From assembly GCF_949628215.1 (NCBI RefSeq), contig NC_134281.1, positions 11,604,501-11,668,500 on the forward strand: a stretch of DNA of 64,000 nucleotides, in the 5' to 3' direction. Positions within the stretch are counted from its first letter, which is position 1. Every line of letters starts with the position of its first letter. The position numbers and the translations under genes were made by a program. Positions 50,614 to 62,923 of the stretch are shown here, in pieces. Source of the stretch: Phalacrocorax aristotelis (lineage: Eukaryota; Chordata; Aves; Suliformes; Phalacrocoracidae). Below the pieces are notes generated by a model. It ran no database searches. It was not told the origin of the DNA and worked only from the letters and a program-made list of their open reading frames with translations.

Positions 50614-51564
50614 AATTAGCAGTGAAAACAAGTCCTCCACATTTATTACTTAAGCAGTTGGGGAGAGAAAGCAGAGCCTTAAAGACATCACACCAAAGCA
50701 CTGTGGTTCTTCCATTAGTCAAGGCTGCATGTCAGTACAGGTTGAAACATCCTGCTTCATGTTTTCACAGCTTAGCAAGCCTAAGCTCCAGCGACTACAA
50801 CCCAGGCCAGTTTATTAAGCAGGGGCACATCTCAGCTATCGCTACAGCAAACCATAGCACAAAGGCTGATCCTGTATGGTTCTAGACAGCTACACAGTTA
50901 ACAAAAATCCCTCCAAGAGGTTTTCAGAGAGCCCCTAGACTGAGCATGCTGAGAGATAAGGTATTTCGGTTCTCACTGCAGCACTGGAGTGAAGACTGTG
51001 CAATCCATGAGATTACTGTTTCCCAACTGAATCAAGCACCTACTCTGCCTCCTGGAACAACGGTATCATGTCACGAGAGCACGCACATGCTCCTAACACC
51101 TCAAATGCTTGTCCCTGAAAAACACATGCAAGAATTTTCTAAGAACTGCCTTCCAGCACCAAGACCAAACCAGACAATGCTCAAGCAATGATAAATATGA
51201 ATCTTCTCTAAATACATAATCAAAACCATCAGGTCATCAGAGATGCTTCTGATAACAGCACAAGGAAAATGATGCCAGCACAATGAAAGACCAGCTGGCA
51301 CATTCCCATAAAGGCAAAAGCAGCCCTCCTGTGGTTTTGATGAACAGCAGAAGATGAATCCTTTCAGACACAGTAATCCTGCAATCAGATACTCACAAGA
51401 TCCACAAATAAATGCAAATCAAATCCAGGGCTTTAACAGATTATGGGGAATGTAAAGGAGAGTCAGAAGAACACACCAGCTGTCCAGCACTTGGAGCACA
51501 AAGACATTTCACTGAAGATCCAGGTGAGTGAAAAGGGCACCAGTCCAACCCCTGCTTCCTGAAA

Positions 51565-52401
51565 CTACCTTATATCTAGAGGGCTAATTCTTACAAGAAA
51601 GCAGGCAGGTTCATGCCTCCTCTGACTGCTACCACCCTGCACAGCCTGCCAGTTGGGAGAAATCAAAGTCCTATCATCTTTCTCCAGGATGTCCTTATGC
51701 AAGATTGGGAGGGTCCCACTCAGAACTTGGCTACAACGGCCAATTTGAAGTTTCAGGAGAAAAAAAACCCAACACCTACAAACAAACAAACATAAAAGAA
51801 CCGACGGAGAGGCTGCCAGGGAGGAGGAGAAACCAAAGCCCTTGTAAGTTTGCTTCCAGAGACAGCAGGAAGGACTAAGAGGAAGATGACAGAAGAGAAA
51901 TAACGTGAGTCTAACCAATTCACAAGCAGAGCTTTTACCACAAAAAAATACCAAGCATTTGTGGGAAGCGGCTGCTTCACTTTCTTCCAAACTTCCCCTC
52001 ATTCGTTTTTCTCCCTCCTCAGGTGACAATAAAGCATAAAGCATTTCTTCTGCTGAAAAAGACACCATGCCTCCCTGAACCCAACACTGCTGGTTAAATG
52101 AACTACTCCAGAAAGCAAATAGCAATAGCAGAAGACAGCAAGTGCAGTTGCTTTTGTTTTTCTGTTGGACAGTGCTGGATAGCACACACCCCACACACAG
52201 GCAACCTGGGTGGGTGCTTGCTTCTTCCTTCAGAGCACACCCAACATACAACTGGCATCGCTTATTTGGCAGGCAAGTCTCTCTCCAGGCACATGGGGCC
52301 ACCTTCAGTAGCAACAGATACTTTCCAGGCTCGTTCAGTCCTTGCAGTCTCTGCTGACGCTGCCAGGAAAGCCTAAGTGTGCCAGCAGCAGTAACATTCA
52401 C
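51565..52401 (-). other. Long open reading frame of unknown meaning
   Basis: A 278-codon frame on the minus strand, the longest in the intron. The full frame begins at a GTG, so it is unlikely to start there. The first ATG (52,068) sits in a good context (GGCATGG) and leaves 167 codons. The translation is Cys/Leu/Ser-rich with hydrophobic patches and has no family motif that I recognise. It could be a chance frame, an exon of a lineage-specific transcript or a decayed gene. There is no clear splice context at the frame ends. Confidence 0.2.
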
Positions 52402-54160
52402 AGCAACAACCCTGCTTTACACAAAGACTGGCATCACAGCAAAGGGAATGGCTCTGTGTGCTCCTTACAACCCTGTCAGCTATTCCCTCTGCCCTTATAT
52501 GGGAACATCCCCTGGGCCTGCTGGAAATATGATGTTGGTGGATGTGAAAGGTAAGGCAATACCTGAGCTGTCAGCACACGAGGACGGAATTTTTCATGTT
52601 GAAAAGCAAGCAGAGTCTAGAAGCCCAAACTCTTTACAGCAGTTATGTGGGAGAAAGCAGAGATTAGAGTGTCAACCGCTGACAGTCTGCACCCACCTTT
52701 CTCAAGAGGGTTATGCTGGTAATTTTAATCTTATTAAATATTGTTAATCGTATTACTAACCTAACTCTTTTCACATGTTGCAAGAAATTTAAAGAGAAAA
52801 TTCCATATATGAACATGCTATATTAAATGCTTTCTAGCCAAATCTCAATTCAGGGCAAGTCCCTGGATTGCACATTCCAGTTCTGCTACACACAGGTGTG
52901 GATGAGCATGGAAATATTCTGCTCAGGACCAGATTACTGAAGAGTCACCTTCCCTGTCAGATTCTTCTCTGTCCACAACCTGCTTGCTTTCTTCTCCTGG
53001 GATTCTGCTAGACATTCCTGACCTCTCAAAGTAACCCTATTAAAACCCATGCAATTCTAGGCCCAGTTTGTAACAATCAAAGGGAAACACCAATTTCCCC
53101 ATTAGAATGCAAAACCATGTAGCAAAACAGCTCAGTGCATCACCTTCCTCCTGAATCAGGGCAAACGCCTCCATCACTGGCTTAGCTCCCAACATCACAC
53201 ACACACAGACACATCATTAACGTAACGCTCATCGACTTCTGCATTTTGTGTGTGAGCCGTAACACAGGACTCCTGTGACATCTGTTCAAAAAGTGAGACC
53301 AGAAACGAGCAGACCTCAGTCAGCGCTCCACCTTACACAGAATAAGGCCCTTGTTTAGTAAAACACTGACCCCGCCGTTTTACAACACTCAGGATTGTAG
53401 CCCCTTTCTTTGTAACTACTGCAGCAATCCGGATATTCTCTCAGGACTACTCCTGTTCCAGGTTGCTGCCCTGAGATAAAGCAGCAGTCACAGAAAGCTT
53501 AAATGTGAGAAAAGATAGATCTCAAATTGCACTGATGTAGCAGAAAACACACCTGCTTAAGGGGCCCAAACACTGTCAGCAAACTGCTGAAAAGGAATTC
53601 GTTCAAGGTGGAAAACGAGATCTCCAGAAGAACAGGACTTAACGACTCAGTTTCAATACAGGCAGGAAAACCAATGCTGAAGGGGAAAGAGATGAACACA
53701 TGGCCTTCCAGAAGTCAGAGGTATTGTATTTACCAGAAAGCCACCTCTAACCTTTTTTTACTGTCGCTGGAAAGAGTGTTGAATAGATTGAAGAAGGCTT
53801 GTCTGCCAGCCTCCCCCAAGTTCATAGTTTAAATGCATTTGTTAGTTAGCAAAACAGACTTAATTATTAAGCCACTTTGCTTTCTGTAGAAGGCAGTTAT
53901 TGCTGCCTCTGAGGCTGAAGTTTCAGGAATACGATGATACTGACTTGGAATGCTATTTTTTTTAAACACTGCTTTGCTCCAGCCATTATTTACTGCCGCA
54001 CCATTCGCTACCAGCCCTCCGAGCCCTGGTACAGGGCTGCTCCCTGAAGACACTCGAGTCGCATGTCAATCCCTTTGCTGATTAAAAAGTTTATCTTGAG
54101 CTTCTCAAATAGCATAACCCCGAGTAACTTCTGCCTCTTCCCTGCATCAGAAAGTTCTCA
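52402..54160 (-). other. First PLXNB1 intron, promoter-proximal part
   Basis: 1.8 kb leading up to the CpG island. A short (CA)n run lies at about 53,197-53,214. No exon is recognised. A minus-strand donor-like GGATG|GTGAGA lies at about 54,164, at the inner edge of the island. Confidence 0.6.
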
Positions 54161-54696
54161 CCATCCTTTGAAAAGAGCATCCACATCACGGCCGTGCTGG
54201 AAGGGCTGCCCGGTCCTCGCCCGCCACCGGCCCGGTGCCGCTCCAAGCGCCCGGTCCTCGCCCCGCCACCGGCCCGGTGCTCCCTCCAAGCGTACCATGG
54301 TTGCCGCTGGACGCCCCCAGTCCCACTCCCCGCCTCTTCCGCGCCGCTTCGCCCTGGCCACCGAGGCCCGCCCGCCAGCGGAGGGGGTCGCCAGTCCGGG
54401 CGGGGGCGGCTCAGGGGGGCGTGTGTGGGTGCTCGAGGGGGGGTTACCCCTCCCCACCGGCTCGCCCTGCGCGGGAGGCCCGGCCGCGCCGCGGCCCGGC
54501 CCCGCCGCTCCTGAGGGGCCGCGCCCATCCCCCCACGCGGAGACAAAGCGCGGCCCCGGGCGGCACCTGCCGCCGGCCGCTGACCCCCGGCAACGCGCCG
54601 TCAGCGCCACCCGGCCCGGGCGGCGGCGGCGGCGGCTGCAGCCCGCATCCCACCCACGCCCCCTCACCGCGGACCGCCGCCCCTGCCGCCCCTCAC

Positions 54697-54790
54697 CTGC
54701 CCCGCTCCGCTCCCCGCCACCGAGCAGCGCTGCCCGCACCGAGCCGCGGAGCCACGGCCCCACCCCCGCCGCGCGCCTGCCCCGCCCCGC
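54697..54790 (-). other. PLXNB1: Probable non-coding first exon of PLXNB1
   Basis: On the minus strand the sequence ggcag|gtgagg (donor GT at 54,696-54,695) is a near-consensus 5' splice site a short way downstream of the CCAAT boxes. An alternative donor, GCG|GTGAGG, lies at 54,668. Because the first coding exon opens with a splice acceptor and only ten UTR bases, at least one upstream non-coding exon must exist. This is the best candidate. The right-hand boundary is a guess. Confidence 0.4.
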
Positions 54791-54816
54791 GGGGGCACGC
54801 CCCCCGGCCCCTCTCC

Positions 54817-54873
54817 TCCAATAGCAGCCTGCCGCCCCTCAGAGGCTGGTCAGAGCGAGACGCCCATTGGCTG
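54817..54873. promoter_or_regulatory. PLXNB1: Paired CCAAT boxes (NF-Y type) in the CpG island
   Basis: One CCAAT on the plus strand (ctccaatagc, about 54,817-54,822) and one on the minus strand (plus-strand cccattggctg, about 54,863-54,871), some 45 bp apart and flanked by GC boxes. CCAAT boxes usually lie 60-100 bp upstream of the start site, which would put a minus-strand start at roughly 54,740-54,810. That start position is an inference. Confidence 0.55.
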
Positions 54874-57800
54874 CCGCCGGCGGGGCGTGGCCCGGGGCCC
54901 CCTCCGCGCCGCAGACGCCTCCCCTCAGCAGCGCCCCGCCGGTGTCGGTGCCCGACGGGCCGGGGGCTCCCGCCGCCGCCAGACAACGAGCCTCTGCATT
55001 TAACGAGTCAACCCGCAGCCGTTGCCGCGCGAGGCCCGGCAGAGGACCTGGCCGGGGCGGGTGTTCTGCATCCCACCGCCAAAAGAAGCCGTGGCTGCCA
55101 GTGGGGCAAACGGCTCTTCCAGAGGTGGTCGTAGGCCCTGTGTTGAGATCTGGGCTTAAAACCGTTCGTTCTGGAAGAAATCACAGCGGGTTTCCTCTCT
55201 CTGTATTTCGTAGCAACACAAGTTCAGTCTTTGGTTCGACAAGCCTTTGTGCCGTCTTTGGCCAAGAGGTGTGGGCTAGCGGGAATCTGCAGCGATGCAG
55301 CAAGCACGGTGCACAGGGAGAAAGTCCACCAGCAAAACCCGTTTCTACTTATTTAGGAATCATCCTGTACAAGCACAGCATGGTGTGGCTGAGAAACAGC
55401 ACAGTTCCCATTTGCAGAGTATACGGGAACCAGCACATTAGCAAGACTCAAGAATGTGTCAAAAGCATGGTTATCTCTAGTTACAAAACAGTGAAGAACA
55501 TACCGTTCTGGCTGAAAGTCGGTGGAGACAAAAGCATTGTAAAGCAGAAGAACCTGAAGTGATCTGTGTAATATGAACTGACTGCTGGTTTTGTGATTTT
55601 TTACTCCTGTGAAGCTGGAAGCTCCAGTCTTGAGAAGAGCAGAGGCTGGTGCTCTGTATAAGAGACAGGCATTTCTTGCCCCCAATAAGTGACTGCATAA
55701 AAAAATATCTCTCTGAATTAGGGGTAAGTTCTCTCTGTAACAGCTCTACAGAGGGACAGAATTAATGCTCCCATTTTTCTTGCTCACACTGAAACTTCTG
55801 TGTTCCCCAGATGTGCTGGACTCTGTTGTGTCATTGATCAGCAAGCATACAGTTAGTCTAACAACTGACTTGCTATACGTGCAGTGACCGGCTATATATG
55901 CTGAACACAATGACACAGCCCAATGGCCATTTGCCTGCTGAGCTGACTGCCAGATGTTTGGAAATCCCAGACAAAAGATGAAGTTATGCCTTCACCACCC
56001 AGCCACAAATTCTGTGTGGAAGAAGAGGGCGTATCTGAGGACATGCAGAAGTGATACAGGAGCTGTACGTTAAAGCAAACTCAGAGGAGGAAACAGGCAC
56101 TGCCCTGTATGCCAGGGGTGCCCAACACTTTTCCTTTTTGGCCAGATGCAGCTACAGGGCCCTGCTCAAGACACAAAGCTGCTCTGAACGTCTGAATCAG
56201 GCTTCCCTCCCACGTGCATTTCTGACATTTCAGAGGAACATAGTTGGTAAAAGTCCCATGTCCAGAAGTGTCATTAAACATCTACTCTCTTTGTTACAAT
56301 CCATCAGCCTCTCACGCTCCCACCCCCAGCCCAAAAAGAGACTATTTCATGAAGGAAAAAAGTATGTTTGAAAATTTAGAGATGCTGAACAGTTGCCAGG
56401 ATCTGGCAGCACAATCACAGTCTCCCAAAGGGAGATTTATTTAAGAGGCAGATGCCTCTCTGGACCTTTGCTCCTTGGTGCTTCATTGTGCTGAGAGGTC
56501 CTTGGGGCCCACTGCATGCAGAGCCAGGAGGGCTCTCATGAGTTGATCCCTTACTTGCTCCTCTCCCCACGCAGCCAAAACCATCCTATTACTACACCCT
56601 TACCCACTGACTCACTGTTCAGGTTAGAGCTCACTGAACAGAGTATTATCATCTCACTATTCAGAGACATTTTAACTGCACTCAAATTGCTTCCACCAAA
56701 ATCCAGCTGTGGTGTCTAAGAGTGTTAAAACCCCCCAATTTTTCATTGCTCCAACCCATTTCTGACTCAAAACGTTAATCCCTTTCATGCCTTTCCTCCA
56801 GAGCCAATCCCAGCCTGCAGCTCCTTCTGTCTGATAAAAAAACATCTGCAAGCTTCACTTAAAAAGCAGCAAAAAGCCCCATGAGAGTACATTGGAGAAG
56901 AGCACCTTTTTCTTCCGTCCCTTGGCAGAGCTGGTGCAGGGATCTGGCTGCAAGGGTCTGCCTTGGGAGCAGGGCAGGAAGAGCTTCTGTGCACCTGAAG
57001 GATGTTATAGTGCCCCCTCCTACCCCTCTTCCTGCACTTACAGCCCTCCAGAGGGACAAGGATATTGTAAAACCACCATGGGATTACACATTCCCTCCTC
57101 AGGGAGGAGTTTTGGTTGGTCTGCACAAAATTCTTTTGCAGTTCTTACAAATAAACTAAAGAAAAAGCTAGTTCTCAAACATTACACAGCTGAAAACAGC
57201 ATCACACAAAGAATGTACCGAGGAACAAATTTAAGCAGTTTTTGACTTCCATTTGCCCAGAAGCTTTTAAAAATATATTTAAATCCATAAAGGATCCTCC
57301 TCTACAAAAACCCTTGTTCATATCTGGTTCTAAGCAGGTTAGCTAAGTTTCTTACGTAACTATTATGATAATCACAAGGCTAGCAGCTGCTTATACTTCT
57401 TTTGATTTTCTTCTTACTCTTCCTCCCCTCCAAGCAGGGGATGAGACAGATTAAGAAAGTCACGAGGGATATCTGAATACTGTCTACAGCTTCTGGGAAT
57501 AAACTGCATTTACAACATCAGTTCAGGGACCAACAGAAGGTTGACTACATCTACTCTACTTTATATCTGACTCTGTTCCTGTCAAGTTTTCAGTTTATCA
57601 GAACATTTAGAAAAGCACTAAGGTCTTCATTACCCCCATTCAGGCACCTACAGTTTTGCTAGCAGCAGCCTGCTCAAAGATATGCTTTTGAAGACGCCTC
57701 ATAGACCGCACAGCCTGAACAGAGGCGAACAGTCCAGAACCTGCAGGAGCAGAGTAGGAGACTCTCTTAGCACACACTGATTTGCACAGGTTTCCTTTTC

Positions 57801-58549
57801 TTTCTGCAGAACGCAGCAAAACAAGCTTGGGATGTTTGTGGCAATCCCTTTATCTTGGAGCTTTGTGGCCTGAGCATTTACGCATGACATGTCCAATGTC
57901 ACCACGAACAAGTTTTTTGACGTTGCAGGTGAGGGCACCAGCCACACAGATTGTCAGAGTCACCTCTGTGAAGAGCAAGAATTAGATGTATTTGATGAAG
58001 CAGATTACATGCACCAAGCTGATAAGAGGGTTGAGCGATCAGCTCGCTGAATCAACACAGATTATGTGCTTTGGGTTTTGTTTTTTTTTTTAAACATGTC
58101 TTGAAGCACAGGGAAGTTCCTGAGAGCGTATGATATACCAGTATTTAAATAGAATAATCTCTAATGGGCCAGCTTGCTTCAGGCAAACTCAAGAAAGGCC
58201 AGTGTAGGCTGCAGCCATTTAAAGGCTTACAGCAGAAGCGTGCAAAAGTCTGTTAAAAGAAGCCTTCAAAAAACCTCCTTGCATAGCATTTCAAAATTGG
58301 TTGAGAAGCCACCTTACAAATTTGATTCTGACAAATAATTACTAAGGTGATACCTTTAGGGTCATACTTTACTGCAGCTGTGCATACACGCACTCTCCCT
58401 CTCTCCTGGTGCCTAACACCACACAGCCCATACTAAACTGAGCTATTATTTCCTCAGCACACCACTTGCTCATTCTGCTATAACTTGCACTATAGGATAG
58501 CCTGCAGTAGGATGACTAGGACTTCAAATTGTCCATAGACTCTCCCACT

Positions 58550-58618
58550 TTAATTAAAAAAAAAAAAACCAAAACAACCAAAAAAACCAAACCAAAGAAA
58601 ACAACCAAAAACCCAGTT
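58550..58618 (+). repeat. A/C-rich low-complexity tract
   Basis: A run of A followed by irregular CCAAAA, CAAACC and AACCAAA units. On the minus strand it is pure G/T. Similar tracts recur at 62,388 and 63,756. Confidence 0.85.
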
Positions 58619-61600
58619 CTTAGAAAAGTATGAAAACTCTTGACCGGATCCACCCTGTCCCAGGACAGGATCTGTCTATATCTGTATCAAACCCAGTGTT
58701 ATTTTTCTAAATTGCTCTTAAAAACTTCCCACGATGGAAATGCCAAAACCTTGTCACAACCACGATTACCTGATAGCTTAATTCTCCTTAAAAGTAAAAA
58801 TTGTGGCCCAGCTGTTTTCTGCCCACACCTTCTTAGATTATCCACCAATTGCCTAACACCAGAAATCGCACTTCTCTGTGTTTCATAAGGAAGGTCACAA
58901 ATATAACTTGTTAGCAAAAGTCTGGCAATAAAACACAGTTCTAAATATATAATGGACAAACCCAGCATCGTCTCCCTTTTCCTAGTTCACAAACCTCGCT
59001 CCTACTGCAAATCTCAATCCTGTTTCTGAAGGAAACAGGACACCACTACCACTCCTCAGTCCCGTAAGGAGGGAAGTATTTGTTTTTAGAAAGTATTCTG
59101 TGAAAAAACCTGTGTTTCCAAACAGTGAGTTACAATGACATCAACAGGAGCACCTGCAACTTCCGACCAGGATCTTAGAATGTTGTAACATTCTAAACTA
59201 GTGTTAATAAATAAATAACTATATCCTGGTTGTGACACTGCATACAATTGCTTTTGTCCTGTATTCATAAGCAACACTTGCTATTCCTTTCGTGAGTGGA
59301 AGGAATTGCAACTTTTCCCTTCAGAATGCGCCTACTGTTAGAAGTCTGCAGTGACCTCATGAAAAGTTATTTCCGTAGCCACTAGGCTGTTTGCTTTTGA
59401 GTTACTAGTGGTTTCCCATGGAGCAGTAAGAACTCAAAATAACTTAGCATGGGCCAAGCTCAGGCCACTGCCACCCCTTTTTCTATAGTTAATGTCTATC
59501 AAAGGACTTCCTGTTGCTCTTAATATGTTCCCTCTTTAACTTCTTCTGGGTCTTGATTGACAGCCAAATTAACCTGAAGCAGCGCTGGCTTTCTCTGACC
59601 TAAACACAATGCCTAGGTCAGTTCTCGGCCTCATTAGCCCTGTACAAACTCTTGCAACCACCACCCCTCCTGGCTGATGAGCATTTGAGACACAGGGCTG
59701 GCTGAGCCATCCTGCCCAGAGAGGACTTTGCTCACAGAAAGAGCAAGAATTTAAGTCTCGAAAGGCCTTAGCAAGCAGAATGTTCTTGTTGAGGAAAGCT
59801 TCAGCTGAAAGATGTCTTTCCAAAAGCAAAACTCAATTAGCTATTATAAACTTTGTTAATAATCCATAGGTATGTAACAGAACACTTTAAAAAAAAACCC
59901 CAAAACCTAAAATAGCCCAGGAGAGCGCAGACAACAAACTATTCATTTAGCCATGGCTGAGTCACCAGGAAATATGCACCAAGATGTCACTGCACGTTGT
60001 GTAAATCACTGTCAGTACTGCAAACGTACCTGAGCTAACGCGAGCGCTCAGATAAACACCCCTGTATGGCTATGCTGGTTTTGTTCAAACTTGCGTATTT
60101 ACTGCCTGCGTTACCATGACAAAAGTTTAGCATAAAGTACTGAACAGATTATGCGCAGCCTGTGTTATAGCAGCTGCCTAGGTGCTGCCTTCAGCTAGCC
60201 AAAGGTACAGCTGCTACTCTCGCAGCCACACCTGCTGGCTTTGGGATACACATATGGCACAGCACCAAACTACGCGTTTAGATCATTGCCACAATGGAGC
60301 TATGGTTAATCCAGGATTGAAGGAATATACGGATCTGCCTTCCTGATTATTATATAGACACAGTTAATTACAAGGTTTTTTCCCTAATTGAAATTATTCT
60401 GCTGTCACTTCACATAGGATTTAGCAAGGAAGAGCAGAAATAAGAGAACCACAACAACCACTTGTAACAGTGAGTTCCACCAGCTGTACAGCACCACACA
60501 CAGTATCTATTGCTGAACCTTCAAAACTCCCTACCGTGGATAAGATCCAGTTATTTTCGCCCTGATATGCACCACACCATCTAGCTCTTCTCAAGTTCAG
60601 CCTGCGTATTTCAATCTCTCATTTATCACAGATTTATTTGCTACTGTTCTCATTGACAGACTTCTTCCCATAACAGTAAGTTATGTGAAAGCTACCTGCT
60701 ACCACCTTCTTTACATGGGTAGAAAGCAGATCTCTTTAGAACAATAAGAGAATACAAAAACAAGGGTTGTTTACTCTATACAAGTTTAGCCTTGGACCTC
60801 TAATCATTTTTGATGCCATCAAGTACAATTCAGTGAGTGTTGCCTTGACTTTCAAGTTTAGCTGCCGAACATGCAGCATTTTAAAACCACGCTTATGTAT
60901 ATAAAATCCATGCTTTTCAGTGATGCTGAGTATCTAAGATTCAGCCAGTTGCCTAATAAGGGGCCTAACTTTACGTAGCTAAACTGAAAAAAAACCAAAA
61001 ACCAAAACCAGAACAAAATTCTAGTGATTAGTGCTGGCAAATTACAAATACAACCATTGTACTACTCCTTCCCCTTTAATTACACACTTGTCTCTGATTT
61101 TCATCAAGCTCCTGCAAGAAATATAACCTGTAAAAATATTTCTGAAATAAGAAAATGAAACATTGTATGGATCTGTACATATACTTTATGCAGCTCAAGC
61201 CATCACATCAAACAGCTTCCCTGATAATTGCTTGTTATTCATTTTACACTCCAAACAATCAATATAAAAATCAGAAGTGGTCCTTCCCAAAACCACCTTT
61301 TGCATACTTCATCTCCCTGACAAGTAACGAATCATCACAGATCTTTCCTAATATAGTTTGTTTATTCAGTCATGTTATAATAGCCCCTGACGATACCAAA
61401 TGAAGTTAGTGCTTCATAGAGCAAATGTCCCTGTCCGAAAGACTTAAAGTCTTAGGAGCTTATAATCAAAACCTCAAACTCTTTTAATATGGTTATTGGC
61501 CAGAAGAAACTAGAAAGAGCTGATAGAAGAAACACCCCCTCCATAGCAGACTGTGTGCTCAACACAACTTAGTCATTCTGAAATGCTTACACAAAGGCAT

Positions 61601-62387
61601 TACAGCATGAAGCGAGCTGTTGCTCCTTTGTCTGCAAAGGTCCCACAGAAGTGCTCACAGAGCAGGAGTTTTGCATCTGATTTGCTTATCTGCTACCATC
61701 ACCAGGAGAAAACTATGTCTTATCACAGCGATACCAACGACTTCACACACAATTACTGATCTTTAGCTGTTTAGACAAGCATTTTTCCTCACTCAGCCAT
61801 TCTGCATCCTTCCAGAAAAAACAGGCAGCTGGACTTTTCACTTTTTTCCAAATATTATTTTGGAGTAGTTTGCATAACACTGTTACCATTAATGTACCGG
61901 CTTAAAGGCACCTGCTATGTAGTAGCATTTCAGTCTCCAGACATGACAAAATTGAAAAAACAATTAAAAATTGAGAAAGTGCCAATGCGATACCAATAAG
62001 GATAAGAAAGTGATTGCTCCATAGATAATTACTAAACCCGCAAAATACCTAAGGGAATGACGGGTTAAGAAGTCCGTAGAGAAAGGATAATTGGCTTGCA
62101 TCTGCAGAATTAACACCATCATACTTAATACATATCTATATCAAAACCCTTCTTCCCTGCCTGTGAGCCTTTAAGAACATGAAGCTATCAGTAACAAATA
62201 GCTAAAGGACCAGAAATGCTTTTGGATACTTCATGATAATCTGTCCTAGCAAAAAGTTACCACATGTAACCAAAATGTATTTTAAACGCATCATCTGGCT
62301 GTACAGCCACATTGTATCATGGCAACTTCAAGCCTCCTTATTTACATGGCCCCTGCTGTTTGTCCTATTGCAAGTCACTGCATCTAG

Positions 62388-62462
62388 AATTAAAAAAAAA
62401 ACCCACACCAAAAACCACAAAAAACAAACCACCAAAACCCAAAAACCCAAATAAAAAAAACT
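62388..62462 (+). repeat. A/C-rich low-complexity tract
   Basis: Irregular A/C repeat with CCAAAAACC, ACCACAAAA and AAACCCAAAT units, lying just downstream of the CCDC51 3' end. Confidence 0.85.
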
Positions 62463-62844
62463 TCAGGGCAAATATTTCTACCTGTTTAGTAAAATGACTG
62501 CTAATGCTTTGTGTATGGACAAACTGAAAACTATGAAGAAATCAGGAGAGAAATTATAAAGGATTACACATGAAGCACTTAGATCAATGACAGATTAAAA
62601 GAATCATTTGAACAGCAAATCACAAATACAGCTCCAGAGTGAAAGTCACCGACTGGCATGATATACAAGACTAGACAGTGAATGAAATCAACAGATGAAA
62701 CTGTGGAATTTCCTTTGCGTGAGGAGTTAAAAACCACAAGGCATGACAAACACTTAACGTGGAGCCTGCAGCTGTAGATGGACTAAGTCTTTACAAGTTT
62801 TCCAAATATACAGGAGAAAGCATAATGAGAAATGCTAATGCAAC

Positions 62845-62896
62845 TTTATTTGGACTTGTACTACAAGTACTTATATAGTGCAAGTTTACTTTTATT
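62845..62896 (-). terminator. CCDC51: CCDC51 polyadenylation signals
   Basis: Two minus-strand AATAAA hexamers downstream of the stop codon: one at 62,896-62,891 (28 nt past the stop) and one at 62,850-62,845 (about 74 nt past it). The second leaves more room for a normal 3' UTR. Either gives a very short UTR ending near 62,825. Confidence 0.65.
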
Positions 62897-62923
62897 AACC
62901 TAGGAAATTGTGGCAAGTAGTGA

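Larger units (their letters stand above)
37770..51560 (-). other. First PLXNB1 intron: no gene seen
   Basis: 13.8 kb, AT-rich, with only chance frames up to about 140 codons. It holds a 19-base T run (38,843-38,861), A runs at about 39,248 and 45,543, an (AAAT)n microsatellite (50,590-50,613) and a short inverted repeat with homeobox-like ATTA sites (42,692-42,830). No convincing interspersed repeat. Confidence 0.6.
1..54697 (-). other. PLXNB1: PLXNB1 gene, 5' portion (plexin-B1), extends off left edge
   Basis: Gene-level entry. Plexin-B1 is a single-pass cell-surface receptor for semaphorin 4D; its cytoplasmic RasGAP-like region and PDZ-ligand tail (outside this window) signal to R-Ras/Rap and to RhoA through PDZ-RhoGEF/LARG. 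Nine coding exons were assembled here by hand from splice sites and similarity: 12764-13897, 7996-8178, 7449-7577, 5607-5707, 4774-4906, 3887-4043, 904-1012, 702-810 and 1-78. Junction phases all agree and the pieces sum to 2133 nt (711 codons) with no stop. Similarity to mammalian plexin-B1 is clear over the whole length, for example the sema blocks [12 protein letters not shown] and [20 protein letters not shown] and the PSI block CSRRSEC. The right end (54,697) is inferred from a CpG-island promoter and splice donor, not from a transcript. PLXNB2 and PLXNB3 are less likely because similarity and the CCDC51 neighbour both point to PLXNB1. Confidence 0.9.
54180..55080. promoter_or_regulatory. 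PLXNB1: CpG island, probable PLXNB1 promoter
   Basis: About 900 bp of very GC- and CpG-dense DNA in an otherwise AT-rich, CpG-poor window. There is no TATA box; GC boxes (ccccgccc, ggggcgtgg) are frequent. It lies between the PLXNB1 coding start and CCDC51. Since CCDC51 is transcribed towards it and ends before it, PLXNB1 on the minus strand is the natural client. The 231- to 299-codon frames across the island come from the lack of stop codons in GC-rich DNA. A divergent plus-strand transcript is possible but has no support here. Confidence 0.85.
55081..62820. other. Intergenic spacer between PLXNB1 and CCDC51
   Basis: 7.7 kb without a recognisable gene. It contains A/C-rich low-complexity tracts (58,550-58,618; 60,985-61,018; 62,388-62,462). 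All frames are short and lack motifs. In human the two genes are much closer (about 2 kb), so the spacer has expanded here or holds an unrecognised non-coding transcript. Confidence 0.65.

Noticed and set aside
54063..54824. 253-codon plus-strand and 201-codon minus-strand frames, and a 299-codon frame, in the CpG island.
   Set aside because: GC-rich DNA has few stop codons. The translations are Pro/Arg/Ala/Gly runs with no motif, and both strands are equally open.
54867..55562. 231-codon plus-strand frame leaving the CpG island.
   Set aside because: It opens at a TTG, not an ATG, and the second half has no domain or splice pattern. Probably chance.
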